Positions 47,215 through 59,385 are shown, counted from the first letter of the stretch. The stretch: 64,000 bases of DNA from Mercurialis annua (GCF_937616625.2 NC_065571.1:31159379-31223378), one strand, 5' to 3'. Notes: generated from the sequence alone by a model not told the origin. Translations and numbers: made by a program.

Positions 47215-47568
47215 AATCGGCTTTTTCTATTTTCTTTTCTTACGTTATTATGTTTGTTGCGTTGTTGCTTAGCAAGGCAGGCCTTGAGTTTGATGAGGCG
47301 CACTGGTCATGAGGAGGGTGATTCAGGTAAGGATTGAGAGAGACGGTTCTAAAGCGGATGAAGGATAAGGTTTTTCCCTATAACAGTAGAAAAGAAAGCC
47401 CTTACCCAAGTTGTCTATTTATGTAGGTGAATCAAGTACAACAAGTAAGGTCAGAGCTTTGGGTAGAAGATTGGGAGCTGCTACGAGGATCCACTATAGA
47501 CTAGGAAAGAAAGACGAATTGCTTACTTACTATTTTTTAGACTATGCGGCTTGAGGCCCAAAACTAAA

Positions 47569-48400
47569 CTAACTAATACACATCCTGGGTAAAGATAGCT
47601 CTATCAGGTCATTCAAGAGAAGAGAGAAAATGTCTTTCGGCGGCTCAAGAAAATAAGAAAGTGCTACAACATGGTGGAAAACAAAGTTTGCCATCCAATC
47701 CGCGCACATATTGCCTTCACGATAAACATGTTGCCACTTAATAACCCAATTTCTAGCCAGCAGCTGTTTAATATCCTTCACCAAGGGAACATTCACCTCC
47801 ACCATTTTTCAGCAGGTGAAAAACAACTTGAGAATCCACCTCCAAGAGCACACGCCGGAAGCCTTTCTCCCATACCAACTCTAACCCCACCTTAACCGCC
47901 CATAATTTAGCCCTCAAGGATGCAAAAATTCTAACCATATAAGAGTATCCTCCCAGCCGCATACATGCCGCCTCATATCTAAAGAGTCCACCGGCGCTGG
48001 CAAGACGTGCACAAAATCTTGCCACAACCATTGCCCATCTTCATCCACATACTCGGCTACCTTGCGAAGAAAATGAACATCAGAGACTACGACTGTAGCT
48101 TTACTGATTTAAGGTCCTTCTTTTTTCACCCAACTATCTAACAAAAATCGAACTGATTCACCATTATCAATAACCCATGTTAATCCTCGGAGTAGGTTAG
48201 ACCAAATGCCAAAAATGCCTTTCCATAGTGCGGACGAATCCCTCGTAGCTTTCATCTCAGGAATCGGTTCACTGGATTTCAGATATTTACTTCGCTGCAC
48301 CAAAGCCCATAAACGATCCTGATTATTCATCAAATCCCAACAAAGTTTCATGAGGAAAGCGTCATTCATCGCTGCCATTCACCTGTCAACTACTATTCCC
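47569..48400 (-). pseudogene. LINE (L1-type) ORF2 C-terminal fragment with RNase H
   Basis: Read on the minus strand from 48378: MNDAFLMKLCWDLMNNQDRLW, LVQRSKYL and LWKGIFGIWSNLLRGLTWVI are typical of the region after the RT of plant L1 elements. Then ASAGGLFRYEAACMRLGGYS, LRAKLWAVKVGLELVWEKGF and LLEVDSQVV belong to an RVT_3-type RNase H, and HVYREGNMCADWMANF ends it. The AEL-type catalytic Glu is Lys here (RAKLW). At least two frameshifts. It is a 5'-truncated nuclear retroposon remnant. Confidence 0.85.
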
Positions 48401-50085
48401 TGTCTTCGTCACCTCCCTCCCGGCCCGAGAACATAAATCTATCCTTTTTCTTCCAGTAATCAATCATCATGCTAATCTAAAGCAACACATTAATTTTGTC
48501 ACACTTGACAAAGCGATTGCCAAGATTTCCCTCTTCTTTAAAAAACCGCGCTATCTTACTAACCGCTGACACTTGTTATGTTAGCCGCATAAATTAGTAG
48601 AGCGTATTCTAAGAAATAAGAGAATTAGGCGAAGCAAGTCTTGCTGCTGCTTCCCGATTGACACCAATTTTCTTTTTCCTCATCTACATTCAATATATGG
48701 ATTTACACTTCGAGTAACTTGCCCTTCTTGACCTAACATGAAGTGCTTGTCTTACTCATCTAACTTACGAGTGAGCGGAGTGGTGTGTGAGCTGTGCGAA
48801 AGGTTGCTTGCTCCTAACAAGTTGCATAGCTCCCCCCTATATAGATGTGATCATTTGAGTCTCGATCGATAAAGCCTTTCGAGAAACTTTCTAAATACTA
48901 GTTATATGTTTCTTTGCCTAGGATGGTCCAGGATGGGGATCTGTCCCAATCCTTTTAAAGTGGAATAACACATTAGGATCAGAAGAAAAGAGAGAAGCAA
49001 TTGGTTGTCGGCTTCGGGATCACTCTCCTCCTGACAGCCAGGGCAACTATTATATTGAATATTGCCCCGAAAATCCTTGTCGATTGGGTTGGCTCTCTTC
49101 GCTCCTCGACGACAAGGAAAGTTGGAGAAAGAAATCCTTACGATGTCCTTCTTTCTTCCCTTTGTTCTTGCCTATCGCGTCATCAACCCTTTGTATGGGG
49201 CTGGCTGTCTTCTCCGGAGACCGCGAAGTGGTCAAAAGTTTTCCCCAAGAGCTTCCTATGTATAAGGAAGGGAGCTGGCGGCTAAGCTTGCCTCAATCAA
49301 CGGGAAATTCCCACAACTTATAAAGTTGCTTGTAGTTTCACCGCCCCCCATATTTTCAACTATGCCCTTTCTTTTATATATAACCCTTTGCAAAGATAGG
49401 AGATCATAGGGAAAACGGGTTGAAGGACGCTTTATCATTAGTCATTAGTTAGATCTTTTCCTTTAGAGGTCGGGGAAGAGTGGTCAGGTAACCGAGGTCG
49501 ATTTCTCTCCATGATTACCAAAAAAGACCGGGATCATCATAGGCGCTCCTATCTCTTGTAATGGACCAAGAAATAGGAGATCGTACCACAAGGTGTATCA
49601 TCAAAACGTTTGGGAATACTAACGATTCATCTTCCAAAATAGTTCGATGCTATCCTCATCTGAAACATAGGCAAAGGGATTAGAATAGTTCTGTCAGAAT
49701 GGTCTGGGGGTGTAAACCTTTTTTAAAAGAAAAATGCCAATAAAGTTCTTATAGTCATACCCATATGTGAGCCTTGTTGGGCATTTGGTAACCAAATCGA
49801 TTAGGTACGGTCCGACGTAAGCCAAACCAAGGGATCCTGAACAGGTTGAACATTCTTGCTTTGTCACGATAAGAGCTTCCCATGACAAAGATATCGCTAG
49901 TGATGCCCAATTTTTTTTCTTGTATTATTTATGTTGATTGATCCAATTCGTAACTTCGAGCTTTTAGTAAGATTCTCCCGCGGAATACGATAGCTTTAGT
50001 AAGTTGCGCGTAGGCGCAAGCTCTGTGAGAATTCTGCGCGTATCAGGAACAAAAGAGACTCTTAAGTATGGTTCTAAGGGAAGGA
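48401..50085. other. spacer, no gene recognised
   Basis: Mitochondrial-type texture. Overlapping frames at 49001-49323 and minus 49694-49888 are unrecognised. No RNA gene. Confidence 0.45.
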
Positions 50086-50117
50086 ATTGACCGTACCCCA
50101 AACCGAGACAGGTGAAC
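50086..50117 (+). pseudogene. possible ~30-nt large-subunit rRNA scrap
   Basis: GACCGTACCCCAAACCGA is followed by GACAGGTGAAC, resembling the conserved organellar/bacterial LSU rRNA segment GTACC-x-x-AAACCGACACAGGT with one mismatch. Homology does not extend visibly to either side, so this is weak evidence. Confidence 0.3.
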
Positions 50118-51764
50118 GCAAGACGCACCCTTGTCTAACTATAAATGACCGGTGTTTAAGGAGAACGTATGCTTCGGATTGAAAAGAAGAAAAAAGCAAG
50201 AATATTTAGAAAGTGTATACTACTCGTCGTTAGCTAGCTCACTGTCAAAATCAGCCCAGATCGTACGCGTTCGCCCTTGGTCTACGCGGATAAGGGGCCT
50301 ATCTAACACGTGATGAACCTAACTTTCCAGTTTACTGATCAACGAAACCTCAATGAATTCTTTCAGTAGGCGGCTTGCTTGGAAGACAGGAAATCTGAAC
50401 GTGCCATAAATCTGGCGCAAAGCGAAGGGATCAGATACGTCCATAGGAATCGCCCTGTACGAGAAACTTTTATGAACTAACAAGGTCTAACCCTCTCCTC
50501 CCCGGAATACCATCCGAAAGAGTGAAGTCAAGCTATCTCTTGCCCTATTTATCAATTTTTATCCTTACGTTACGACAAATGGATCGGTTATATCGAGCGA
50601 CGGAAGAGTGGAGGACCACCTTGAGATGGGGAGGTTGTTTTACTGATTATAGGAATTCGCTCCTGCAAGGCCATATCAAGAGATATAGCGTTGGCTTCCG
50701 ACTTAGTGAGAAGAAGTCGTCCATATCAAGTGATAACAACAGGATCCCTTGGTTGTTGAAGAACCCGAGCGTATCAATGGAATAATTTAGCGTTACGAGT
50801 ACTTGGGAGATATGGATATACAAAATATGTCCTTAACGGGATTTTACTGACTTTCATCATTTTGGGAGCACAGGGACGCGAGAACCAATGATTGAAACTA
50901 CAAAGACGGTCTGTAAATAACATGTGCTTCCACATAACACCTTATAACTGGTTTTAACTTGTCGTATACTTTCAGGAAATAAGGAGCGGAGAGCCTGTGT
51001 TCTTTTTAATTTTCCATGCTTCGAGCCAGTAATGTAAGTCTTGCTTCCTTCTCTTCGAGGGGTATCAAGAGAGTGGGTAAGCATCAATACCGATTGATCC
51101 ATAATTATGCTTTTCAAGTGGAAGCTGTGGATTCGAATGACTCTACGGCCCACTAGAACTGAGGAGAGGAGATAGTTACCAGTGCCTCTTCCTATCGACC
51201 ACTTGAATAGAATCAATTTACTTTTCGACATTTTCAAGGGCGATCTTTGTCTTGATCCCAGGAAGTTAGAATGAGGATGTCCCTAGAGAACTCAATCGGG
51301 CATTCTGTGGCTAGGGTGCGACCAAGGAAGACGATCTCATCCGCGGGAAGCCGGATGGGAGGGACGGAGTAGCTCGACTAAAAGGAGAGGGGACAAAGAA
51401 GTGATCCCAAGCGGCTTAGCTACCCGTCCTTAGTTATAGGCATGCATATATCCTCTTATAAAGCAGCATCTTGCGTAGCAGGCATGCCCTTATCCGGGTT
51501 ATAGTTTCGAAGGCCCTAGCCACGTCTCGGGAGTTCCTCTTAGGCCGGAGCCTTCCACTATTGCAGTTGTTGTAGCTGGTGTAATTTCTTTTTATTCAGA
51601 TGGTGGCCCTTCGACTTTATCAAGTTTCCGGGTCCTTCCCTCACTTCTTTCATGGTAGTCGGTCGAGTGCCCACATTTCCAGTTTATAGTGGAGTTTCGC
51701 TTGTTTCCTTGGCCTTATCTTTTAAGTGTAATCAAACGCGAATCAAATGAACCAGAATCCCATC
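50118..51764. other. spacer, no gene recognised
   Basis: Frames at 50522-50785 (plus) and 50857-51237 (minus, 126 codons, MKMSKSKLILFKWSIGRGTG) show no identifiable domain. The latter is the longer but is not convincing. Confidence 0.4.
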
Positions 51765-52000
51765 TATTGGAGTAATATAGATGCCAAAGAGGTAGATGAT
51801 AACTTTCTCTTTGACATGGAACAAGACTATCGGGTGGTCCGAACCAATTTAGAGGAGCACAAGGTTACCATAGACACAATGTACTTCACTGGGGATGCCA
51901 AACTGTGATGGCGATCGAAGGTTGAAGACATTCAAAACAATCAGTGCACCATTAGCACAAGAGCTCAAACGAGAGCAATTCCACCCCTAAAATGTGGAAT
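51765..52000 (+). pseudogene. gypsy-type gag fragment
   Basis: From 51789 the frame gives EVDDNFLFDMEQDYRVVRTN, then EEHKVTIDTMYFTGDAKL, a TGA in place of the expected Trp, then WRSKVEDIQ. After a shift it gives ELKREQFHP. This order (MEQYF, TMYLTGDAKLWWR, ELK-x-Q-F-x-P) is that of plant Ty3/gypsy Gag (Retrotrans_gag). It has a nonsense codon, a frameshift and no flanking LTR. It is a different gag from the one in the complete element. Confidence 0.75.
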
Positions 52001-52859
52001 AAAGTATGTAGCGCTTTAACATGTTGAGAGAGTTCGCTTCCTATCCACCCTCGGTCTTAAAGGGAGATAGTTGATCGAGAAAGCTCCGCCCAAAGGCGCA
52101 GAGTACATAGACGAGGCGTTCACCGGTAGGCTGTTACAAGGTAAGTATCTTTTCTCTATCACGCCCTATTCTGAGCCTCTTCCCCCCTTCTATGGGGCTT
52201 TTTCCTTTCCTCGGATCTAGTTTTTTTGAGTGATTTCATCCCTTAGGTAAGAAAGTCGTCCTAAGACCTTGCAGTTCTAGTTGGAGAGGTAACCCGATTC
52301 TATTTCTTCTCCCAGGCATTCCTAAGCACTGGCATTTGTTCTCGTTTCCTCTTTGTATATTGGTTGAATATTGGCTATTATTCAAACCCATTCATTTCTT
52401 CGATTCTATTGCCGATCTTCTTTAATACAAAGCCGGTGCAAGAAATCTCATAGGTGGATTCACAGGGAATAACTTGAGATAGGAAATCATGAAGAAATTT
52501 GACTAAATAAGGATGGTTCTCATAAGCAATTAAAGGGATATGGCTTTCGCAGGCAATAAACGCGCGAATCCCTAGCTTGTTCGATACCAATTCCGTTAAA
52601 TATTACGATTTGAATGAAAGTATAGCCGGCTACTTTCTTAGAACTAATTGATAGGCACTTAGTGTTTTTTCTAACTATATAAACAAATATAACAAGCATG
52701 CGATATAAAGCATCAACCTACGGAAAAAAATAGTCACGGCCTGTGCTATAATGCATCCCCAAATACCCTCCTCCCCACCAAAAACTCAACAACCTGTGGT
52801 GCCTGCTCGTGACAGGCTTGCTGCGATTCTTTTCTTGCTGTTCGTGATTACTCTTAATT
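52001..52859. other. spacer, no gene seen
   Basis: About 860 bp. A minus-strand frame at 52378-52590 is unrecognised. Confidence 0.45.
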
Positions 52860-53703
52860 TTAAATAAATAAATGGCGAACGGATTTCGACGAGGGAATGC
52901 TTCTTCAAAGCCTTCCCCTCGTCTTCTACCTCTTCGGTGGCGTCCCAATCCTATCGAGATTGCTCCGAAGAACTACGCGGCGGTTGTGGCTGGTCGTCCT
53001 AAACCGACCGACGAGTTTGCAATATATTTGATTTTGAGGCAATTTTTTATTGAATCCCGGCGGAAAAATCTCGATATTGCTTGGTAGGACGTTTCCTCCG
53101 AGGCCGCCCTCTTCTACCTATCGTTCGGGAGTTCGCTCGCAAGAACTAGCGTACCAAGGAAGATCTTTCGATCACTCTGTTAGATCCAAGGCATGTCTTC
53201 ATCAAGCTCTCAAACAAAAAAAATAAGCACTAAAAAAAGAGAAGTTTTTGATTGAAGGATTAATGCTTAGAAGAAGTTTTCTTCCGGAGCCATGATTTCC
53301 GTCTCCGCAATTGCAATCCAATGCATGCCCCTATTTGGTTGGGTATCGCGACCCCATCTGCCTATTTATTGTTTTCTTCTTTGAGTTTCGCATGTTTCTT
53401 TATCATCTCTTCTTTCAGAATTGCCCTGACCCTTGATAGTCCTACAAAGCTTGTCTCACACCCCAACGTAGCTACGGTTTGTGTAGAAGTTGGTCTTCGC
53501 AAGGAAAACCTCCCAAATCGTGTTTTGATTGGATCTACTTTATATGGATCACAAGTAATCAATTTTTTCTTTTTGAATACCTAAGTTCTGTACGCATTGC
53601 AGACAACAAGGTCATGCCCGTCACGAATGCAAAGTGGCGAATGAGGAACTTAGTGTCAACCTATCACCGAGAATGCCTATGTTCCAAGAACCAATGCTAT
53701 CAA
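52860..53703 (+). pseudogene. LINE ORF1 fragment: DUF4283-like region and zinc knuckle
   Basis: The start has a Pro/Arg-rich N-terminus with NYAAVVAGRPKPTDEFAI. After frame changes, 53416-53520 gives LDSPTKLVSHPNVATVCVEV, matching the D-x-PT-x-x-x-S-RPSVARVCVEVDL block of plant DUF4283 ORF1 proteins. Then, in another frame, CTHCRQQGHARHEC (53589-53630) is a perfect C-x2-C-x4-H-x4-C knuckle. A stop comes at 53701. Several frameshifts. These proteins bind nucleic acid in L1-type retroposons. It may derive from the same kind of element as 47569-48400, but on the opposite strand. Confidence 0.75.
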
Positions 53704-55064
53704 TACGGTAAGCACCTACCATTGAAACGATGCATGCTGCTAACATGCAAACCATTAATGATGGTCCTCGGGGCGAATTTCTTTAACCCAATAACAATCC
53801 CCAAGCTCCTGTTCTTCAAAAATTGGAGGACAGCAAGAATAAGAACTAGTTGGCAAAAATTTTGTTGATAATCAAGACCATCTACGGATCATGCACTGGA
53901 TCCATCCGGTCCGGAATCCAATGAACCAATGGTTAACCCAATTTTTTAGTGGTTGCCGTACAAAGACAAGTTCGCTCTTTCTCCTTAGAAGGAAGGTGCT
54001 CAAAAAGCCTCTTCATTCCAATAATCATGATGAAGAATCCAATAGCTCCTCTCAGGACCCTGAATCATCAATCTTTGAGAAAGGTTTGAAACCGAAGCCT
54101 CCGAACAAGGCAAACAAACAGCAGCACCTGGGTAAGAATGAGCGCGACTACTAGGGAACAATCCAAACTTGAGGCTAAGCCCCACCCCACTATATTTCAA
54201 AAATTTCCACAATTGCGATTGTTTGGAGCATCAGAAATGACCCCACGCGTAGACGTCTCGACGATCTTGCTCGGAACGGGCTTTAGTATTTGGTTGTCAT
54301 CCTGAAACAAGGTCCAACTATGTATCAAAATGGAAACAAAAATTTTGTATGGATGGATGAATGTCGAACATCTCGGATGAATCCCCTGCCAATATCTTGG
54401 TCTTTTGGAGAGAAGATATCCTTGAGCTGTCTATGATTGAAGCAAATGTCCAATTCAATTCATTTCTACCATGCTAAGATAAAATCTAAAAATTCTCTTG
54501 TCCTTTCTACTAAAATTATCCCTGCTCTTCGCCCCTGCCCCGAAACTGACGTACAAGGCCCATTCGCTTCGCGCGCGGGAAGGCAAGGTAGTTCTCCAAG
54601 AAAGTAAAGGACTTCGTCTTAGTCTATCTACTTGTTGCTCATTGAATAGTTCGTTCTTTGAGTCAGTGGATTCTTGCTGCCTTCTTAAGGCCCGGCTCCA
54701 AGCTGTGTAAGAAAGTGAGTCAAGTTTCCTGGCCTTCATTCTGGTTAAGGGAGTTGGCGATCGTATCCCTCGAAGGCAAAAGGGTGACAAATCAGCTTAG
54801 TCATTCCAAGACATCGAGCCATCGAAGTGTCCCCGGCCCTTCGAAAAGATGAGTCCGAGTGTGAGTCTGTGTGGGCAATCTCTTTTTTCTTCTCATCACA
54901 AGAAAGTAAGCCCGAGAGCTAGGGCTAACGCGCACCTAAGCTCTTTCTGGATGAGTTGGGTCAGTCTTATCCTTTTTCCCATATTAAAAAAAGCGTGGGA
55001 GGATGTTGCAGATGTCCGGGACGGACACGACTTCTTCTAACGCTAGAAGACCACAGGAATATAC
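53704..55064. other. mixed spacer, no gene recognised
   Basis: 53890-54250 is Lys/Ser-rich in translation and may be the tail of the LINE ORF1 fragment. 54455-54860 has overlapping frames on both strands and no known domain. No convincing rps3 exon 1 or rps19 was found here. Confidence 0.4.
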
Positions 55065-56425
55065 CCGGAACTAGAGCATGTCGTGAAAGAAACACACTGG
55101 GCGGGTGTGCTTCGACTGTGTCTCCGGAGCACAATTGAATGTAGATATCATAAACGTGAGTTGCATGATACCAGGACGAGAAAGCAGGGCAACAACCCCC
55201 TATGTGCCGATCGCTAGCGCATCGAAGGCCTCGGTGCCCAGCTCAAATGGAGAGACATAGCCTTATCTGAGAAGTGCTAATTCAGTTCAGATAGACTTCA
55301 TTCAAGAACACCCCCCCAATTAGAAAACAAGTGCTAAGTTTCAGATCGGTGAATAAACCAAAACAAAAGAAGAGACGTTTCTCGCTCGGCGCCTAAAGCG
55401 TACTATGCTCCGCTTTAACAAATGACAGTTTTCGGTGGAACCGGTGAACCACGCGAGATGGTTAGATGCGTGGGACAGAGGGCTCATAGTACCTGCTAGC
55501 GCGGGTATGCAGTGGAAGGGAAGGAGCCAAAATCGACCCCCTTCTTTTTTTTCTTTGAAAAAAAAAGAAGTATAAAGAGGTTAGACTCTCCGATGAGACT
55601 AAGCAGCCACCGACCGTTCCGACGCGTCCCTAACCTATCTTGATTAAGACCGAAAACCTATCTAAAATGGAGCCTAAGATGTCAAACAAATGATAGAATG
55701 GAAAAATAAATGAAGAATAACCCACTAGTAGGGAAGAGATATGGATGGAGTCTCGCTCAGTAAATAGAGTTTTAGATTCGTAGAAAAGTAGAAGAGCCTT
55801 GACTTTCTATTTTATTAGTAAAGCGCGCTAGCTGCAATCTTTCTAAGCGAGAAACTTGACTTGTAGAAAGAAGGTGCTTGTTGCCGCTTAATTAGTAAGT
55901 AAGCTTGTTTTATATCATATCAATAAAGGCGAAAGGTTTCTTTTCTTATAAAATACTTTTCTAATATTAGGTGCGTTAGCGCTTTCGTTTTCAATAAGGA
56001 CATTTAGGCTTTACTAAAGATCTTTTTTATCAGGGTGCGCAGCCCTATACAAAGGGCGTTTCCTTTCAAATGGCAACTGTCTCTTCCTGCTGCGAGGGCG
56101 TTGCACGAAACCAAACCGCCCACCACCCGATCAAGTACCAATTGCTTCGCTGGTAGACCTACTTAGGTTAGGGGTCATTGCCCCACAGTTCTTACCAACC
56201 TCCGGTGTGTAATCCACATGTTGCTAGCTTCAACTCGGTTGAATAAGAATAATTGATTCCCTCTGCTATCCATTTCTTATTCATTCAGGGTGCTCGGCTG
56301 GTGCTCCTTTCTCAAACAAGAACAACTCTGAACGTTAGGGAAGCCCATAGAGCGGGAAGACCACCCGACCTGAGCGAACCTACCGAAGGGACTTGACTTA
56401 TCCAAACCGAACGATAGTGGCTTAA
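55065..56425 (+). other. probable 5' part of the rps3 group II intron and leader
   Basis: This stretch lies upstream of the solo LTR and joins 59144 onward if the LTR is removed, so its right end at least belongs to the rps3 intron. It contains structured GC-rich text such as GGTGAACCACGCGAGATGG around 55440-55510, similar to conserved parts of plant mitochondrial group II introns. The 5' splice site and exon 1 were not located. The frame 56277-56489 crosses the LTR boundary and is spurious. Confidence 0.4.
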
Positions 56426-56430
56426 AGCTA
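56426..56430. repeat. target-site duplication AGCTA, left of solo LTR
   Basis: AGCTA (within AAAGCTA) precedes the LTR and recurs at 59139-59143. The match extends to 7 bp if two bases shared with the LTR end are counted. Confidence 0.8.
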
Positions 56431-59138
56431 TGTAATACCTCAAAATATTTCAATTGTCTAATTGGACCACGTGTCCAGTGTTGAGTCACCGGAGTGGCAA
56501 TATCGGAAGGATTTCAGAGAAATTAAGATAAATACAAAATTTTAGCAGGACGATTTTGAAAAAATGATATTGCGAGAGATTTAATATTGTATTTCAGTTC
56601 TAAAGTTGGAATTAGAATTAGAAAGGAAAAATGATAAGAAAAGTCCCAAACTAGAGTTCAGGGACTAAAGCGGTAATTTAGCCATATAAATCCCGAAGTG
56701 AAAATTATTTTTCCAAGCTCCGCGAAATGTTTTATAGTATTTGTGGTAAAAGTTACGGGTCAATCACCTTTTAAAGTTTGGACGCGGATGCATTTTAGGC
56801 TAAATTGCAATTTTTGAAAAGTTTAAAGACTAAAGTGTAAATTAGCCAATGAAGTCTCGAGAATAGTAATTGGAAGATCATTAACGGAAAATAATAATCT
56901 TGGGTTAGTATTATTTATTTGGATATAAATAATACGTAAGTAATTGAGTTCAAATGAATAATTAACCATTTGTTTAAATTAGAAAGTTTGAAAGAGAAAT
57001 GGTTTAAGTTAAGGAAATGAAGGATTGAATTGGCAAATTAGCCAAAGTATATATATGTTTAGAAGAGAAGAATGATCGAGAGAATGAGAATAAGAGTTAA
57101 AGTGAAGGAGAAATTTGACGATCGATTTCGATTCGCCGCGGTTTCGCCTTTTTTCGTCCAAATCGCGCGTTCTTTATATCGATTTGTTCAGAATTCAATC
57201 ATCTACCCTATTCAAGCTCCAAATGAAGGTAATATGTTCGTTTTAGTTGTTGAAATTAAGGTTAAAGGGCTGTTTTAGTTTTAAACAAATTATACGAATT
57301 GTAATCGCATTTCGATTGTCGTTTTGATGAATTTGGAGTTGAATTTTTGTTGAAATTAGATAGGGGTATGAGAGAATCGACTTTAAGCATGTTGGGAGCA
57401 TCTCAGAAGCAGCGTGCGAAAGCACGGCCGTACTGTGCAAGCGCAGTACGGCACACCAGGTTGTGCGAGCGCACACTAGGTTGTGCGAGCGCACACCAGG
57501 TTGTGCGAGCGCAATCCAGGTTGTGCGAGCGCACACCAGGTTGTGCGAATGCACACAACCTCTCGTGCGCTTGCATAACCCACAAACCTACCTTTTGGCT
57601 TTTTGGCCCTATTAAGACCTAGTTTCCGACTCTTAAAGTGTCGGACATTGAAAAGGAAATATGGACCCCGAAAATGAGAAATTTGGATATCGAACATGAC
57701 GTGTTCGATTAGGGTTTTGGGATATAAGAAACCTATGATTAAAAATCAATGAACAAGAGATATAACAAGTATCTCGATTAAGTATTAGAACGCGATCAAA
57801 GTTAGGAGTCGTATTTCAGATACGATCACACTAACCTAAGTTTATAGCTTAGGGTTTTAGTATTAAGTTTACGTTTATGAATGAAACGTACGAGTAATTT
57901 GAATAGGAAACAGATGTATCGACGAGCCACCAGGCCGACGAGCTGGAATAGCTACGAGATCATATGACGCACGGAACCTGCATGATGACTTAACGATAAT
58001 GCAATTATGGGATAGCGAGTTTTGTGAGTTGCAATTTACTTTCGTTTATTATTTATAAAGTTATTTTCATATATTATGAATTTATACATCGCATTTATAT
58101 GATTTTATAATTTGAATGATTGTTTTTGAACTTAGACTAGTATGCGATCCAAAGAAACTAGTTACCTATTGGGTGTCAATAGGCTGTGTGATCACCAGTA
58201 TCGAGTCAGTCTAGTGTGTTTGCATATGAGACATGGTATGAATATGATATGAAAATGAACATGATATGAATATGAATACGAATTTTGAAGTTGGATAGTG
58301 AATTTAATACGAGTTAGCACTCGATTACGGTGTAACCTGGAGTCCCCGTATCTAGTGAGTTGGACTCGCACTTTGGGATTAAGAGATTGGTCGCGATTGA
58401 CGTGGTGAGTGTGAACACTCCCGGGTCGGACCATTTGGATCAGTATGAGTTGAATATTCATAAGTTGTGTCACATTTTAGGATATTAGTTTCGAATGGAT
58501 CAAGTACTTGCTTATATGTATTTTCATATTATTATTTGATTTTGATGCGATGTTACGTTTTACAATACCGTTAGTGACTTGCTAGCTCACTCAGTATTTC
58601 CCAAAATACTGACTCCCTCACAGTGTTTTCTTTCAGGTCATTGGAGTCGGATCAAACAGACCATCTCCTTTGTGTCAGCAGCCTTTGGGCTTACACAAAG
58701 CACGAGTCTTTATAGAGCTACAATATTCAGTAGGTGTCAAACTAAGGTTTATGATTTGATTTCAAACGGTATTTTGTATAGTAAATTCTAACATGATTTA
58801 TAAAAGAAATTTACTAAGAAAAGATGTTTTATCTGTTTGAATTTAGTACCAATTGCCTTGAGAGGAATTGGCTATGATTGTGGCTTGAAATGGGGCGTTG
58901 CTTGATATAGGATATCGCTCGGTAAGACCCTGGTTTCTAAGAATTGTTTCGGATCCGTTTTCAGAAGATGAATACGGGATTTTTATTTTTGTAATTAAAG
59001 CTTTCTGGAAACGTTTTATATACAATAATATGTTTTAATCGCGAAACATTTGTAGTGATTTTAGGCTTTCTACGGGTTCTGGAGCTACCACTCCCGTTCC
59101 CTAGCGCCGGTCTCGGCTCAATAATTTGGGTCGTGGAA
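56431..59138 (+). mobile_element. solo LTR (2708 bp), Ty3/gypsy chromovirus (Tekay/Del-like), in the rps3 intron
   Basis: It begins TGTAATACCTCAAAATATTT, runs through GGACCACGTGTCCAGTGTTG and long AT-rich text, and ends CTCGGCTCAATAATTTGGG then TCGTGGAA. The end closely resembles that of long LTRs of plant Tekay/Del chromoviruses, which finish GTCGTGACA; here the last three bases differ. No internal coding region is present, so it is a recombined solo LTR. AGCTA duplications flank it. The intron sequence is continuous across it. Confidence 0.88.
57410..57557. repeat. hairpin array with 20-bp tandem units in the solo LTR
   Basis: GTGCGAAAGCAC and the 24-bp palindrome CCGTACTG-N8-CAGTACGG are followed by five 20-bp units (57458, 57478, 57498, 57518, 57538). 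Each unit contains the inverted repeat GTGCGAGCGCAC or a one-to-two-base variant. The array starts ~980 bp from the LTR start. Confidence 0.92.
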
Positions 59139-59143
59139 AGCTA
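59139..59143. repeat. target-site duplication AGCTA, right of solo LTR
   Basis: Matches 56426-56430. Removing one copy plus the LTR rejoins ...GGCTTAAAGCTA to AGCCTACCACGAG. Confidence 0.8.
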
Positions 59144-59385
59144 AGCCTACCACGAGTAGCGTTGCTGCTTGATCGGCGGGGAGGAGCATTTTAACGTATG
59201 GGGCAAAGGATCGAGCGCTTTTACTTTGTCCCCCGGGATCCACCACAGGTTGGGTTTGAGTGAGAGCCATGTGATGGGTGACTATCCAGCACGGTTCGGA
59301 GAGCACTTTTAGTCTGCGCTGCTGAATGGAAGCCCGCCCTATTAAGCAAGAAAGAAGCGGCTTTTTCCACAGCGAAATCACCATT
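59144..59385 (+). other. 3' end of the rps3 group II intron
   Basis: The stretch from GCCTACCACGAGTAGCG to the start of rps3 homology near 59386 contains a 34-nt domain V (59264-59297), followed by a domain VI-like hairpin region. Its place right before rps3 exon 2 agrees with the single group II intron near codon 25 of angiosperm rps3. Confidence 0.75.
59264..59297 (+). other. group II intron domain V
   Basis: GAGCCATG pairs with CACGGTTC in the lower helix (includes the AGC triad), the upper helix GATGG pairs with CTATC, and the loop is GTGA, a GNRA tetraloop, with CAG/T bulged. Total 34 nt, the standard size. The only lower-helix mismatch is A59269 opposite C59292, which a G would repair, implying CG to CA. 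Confidence 0.85.

Noticed and set aside
50857..51237. 126-codon minus-strand frame as a possible mitochondrial plasmid polymerase piece
   Set aside because: No polymerase motif visible; left as spacer.
54849..55040. Candidate rps3 exon 1 or rps19 upstream of the intron
   Set aside because: The translation does not match either protein; exon 1 could not be located.
57243..57697. Frames encoding repeated CARTTW / HNLVCART strings
   Set aside because: They are translations of the 20-bp hairpin repeat in the solo LTR.
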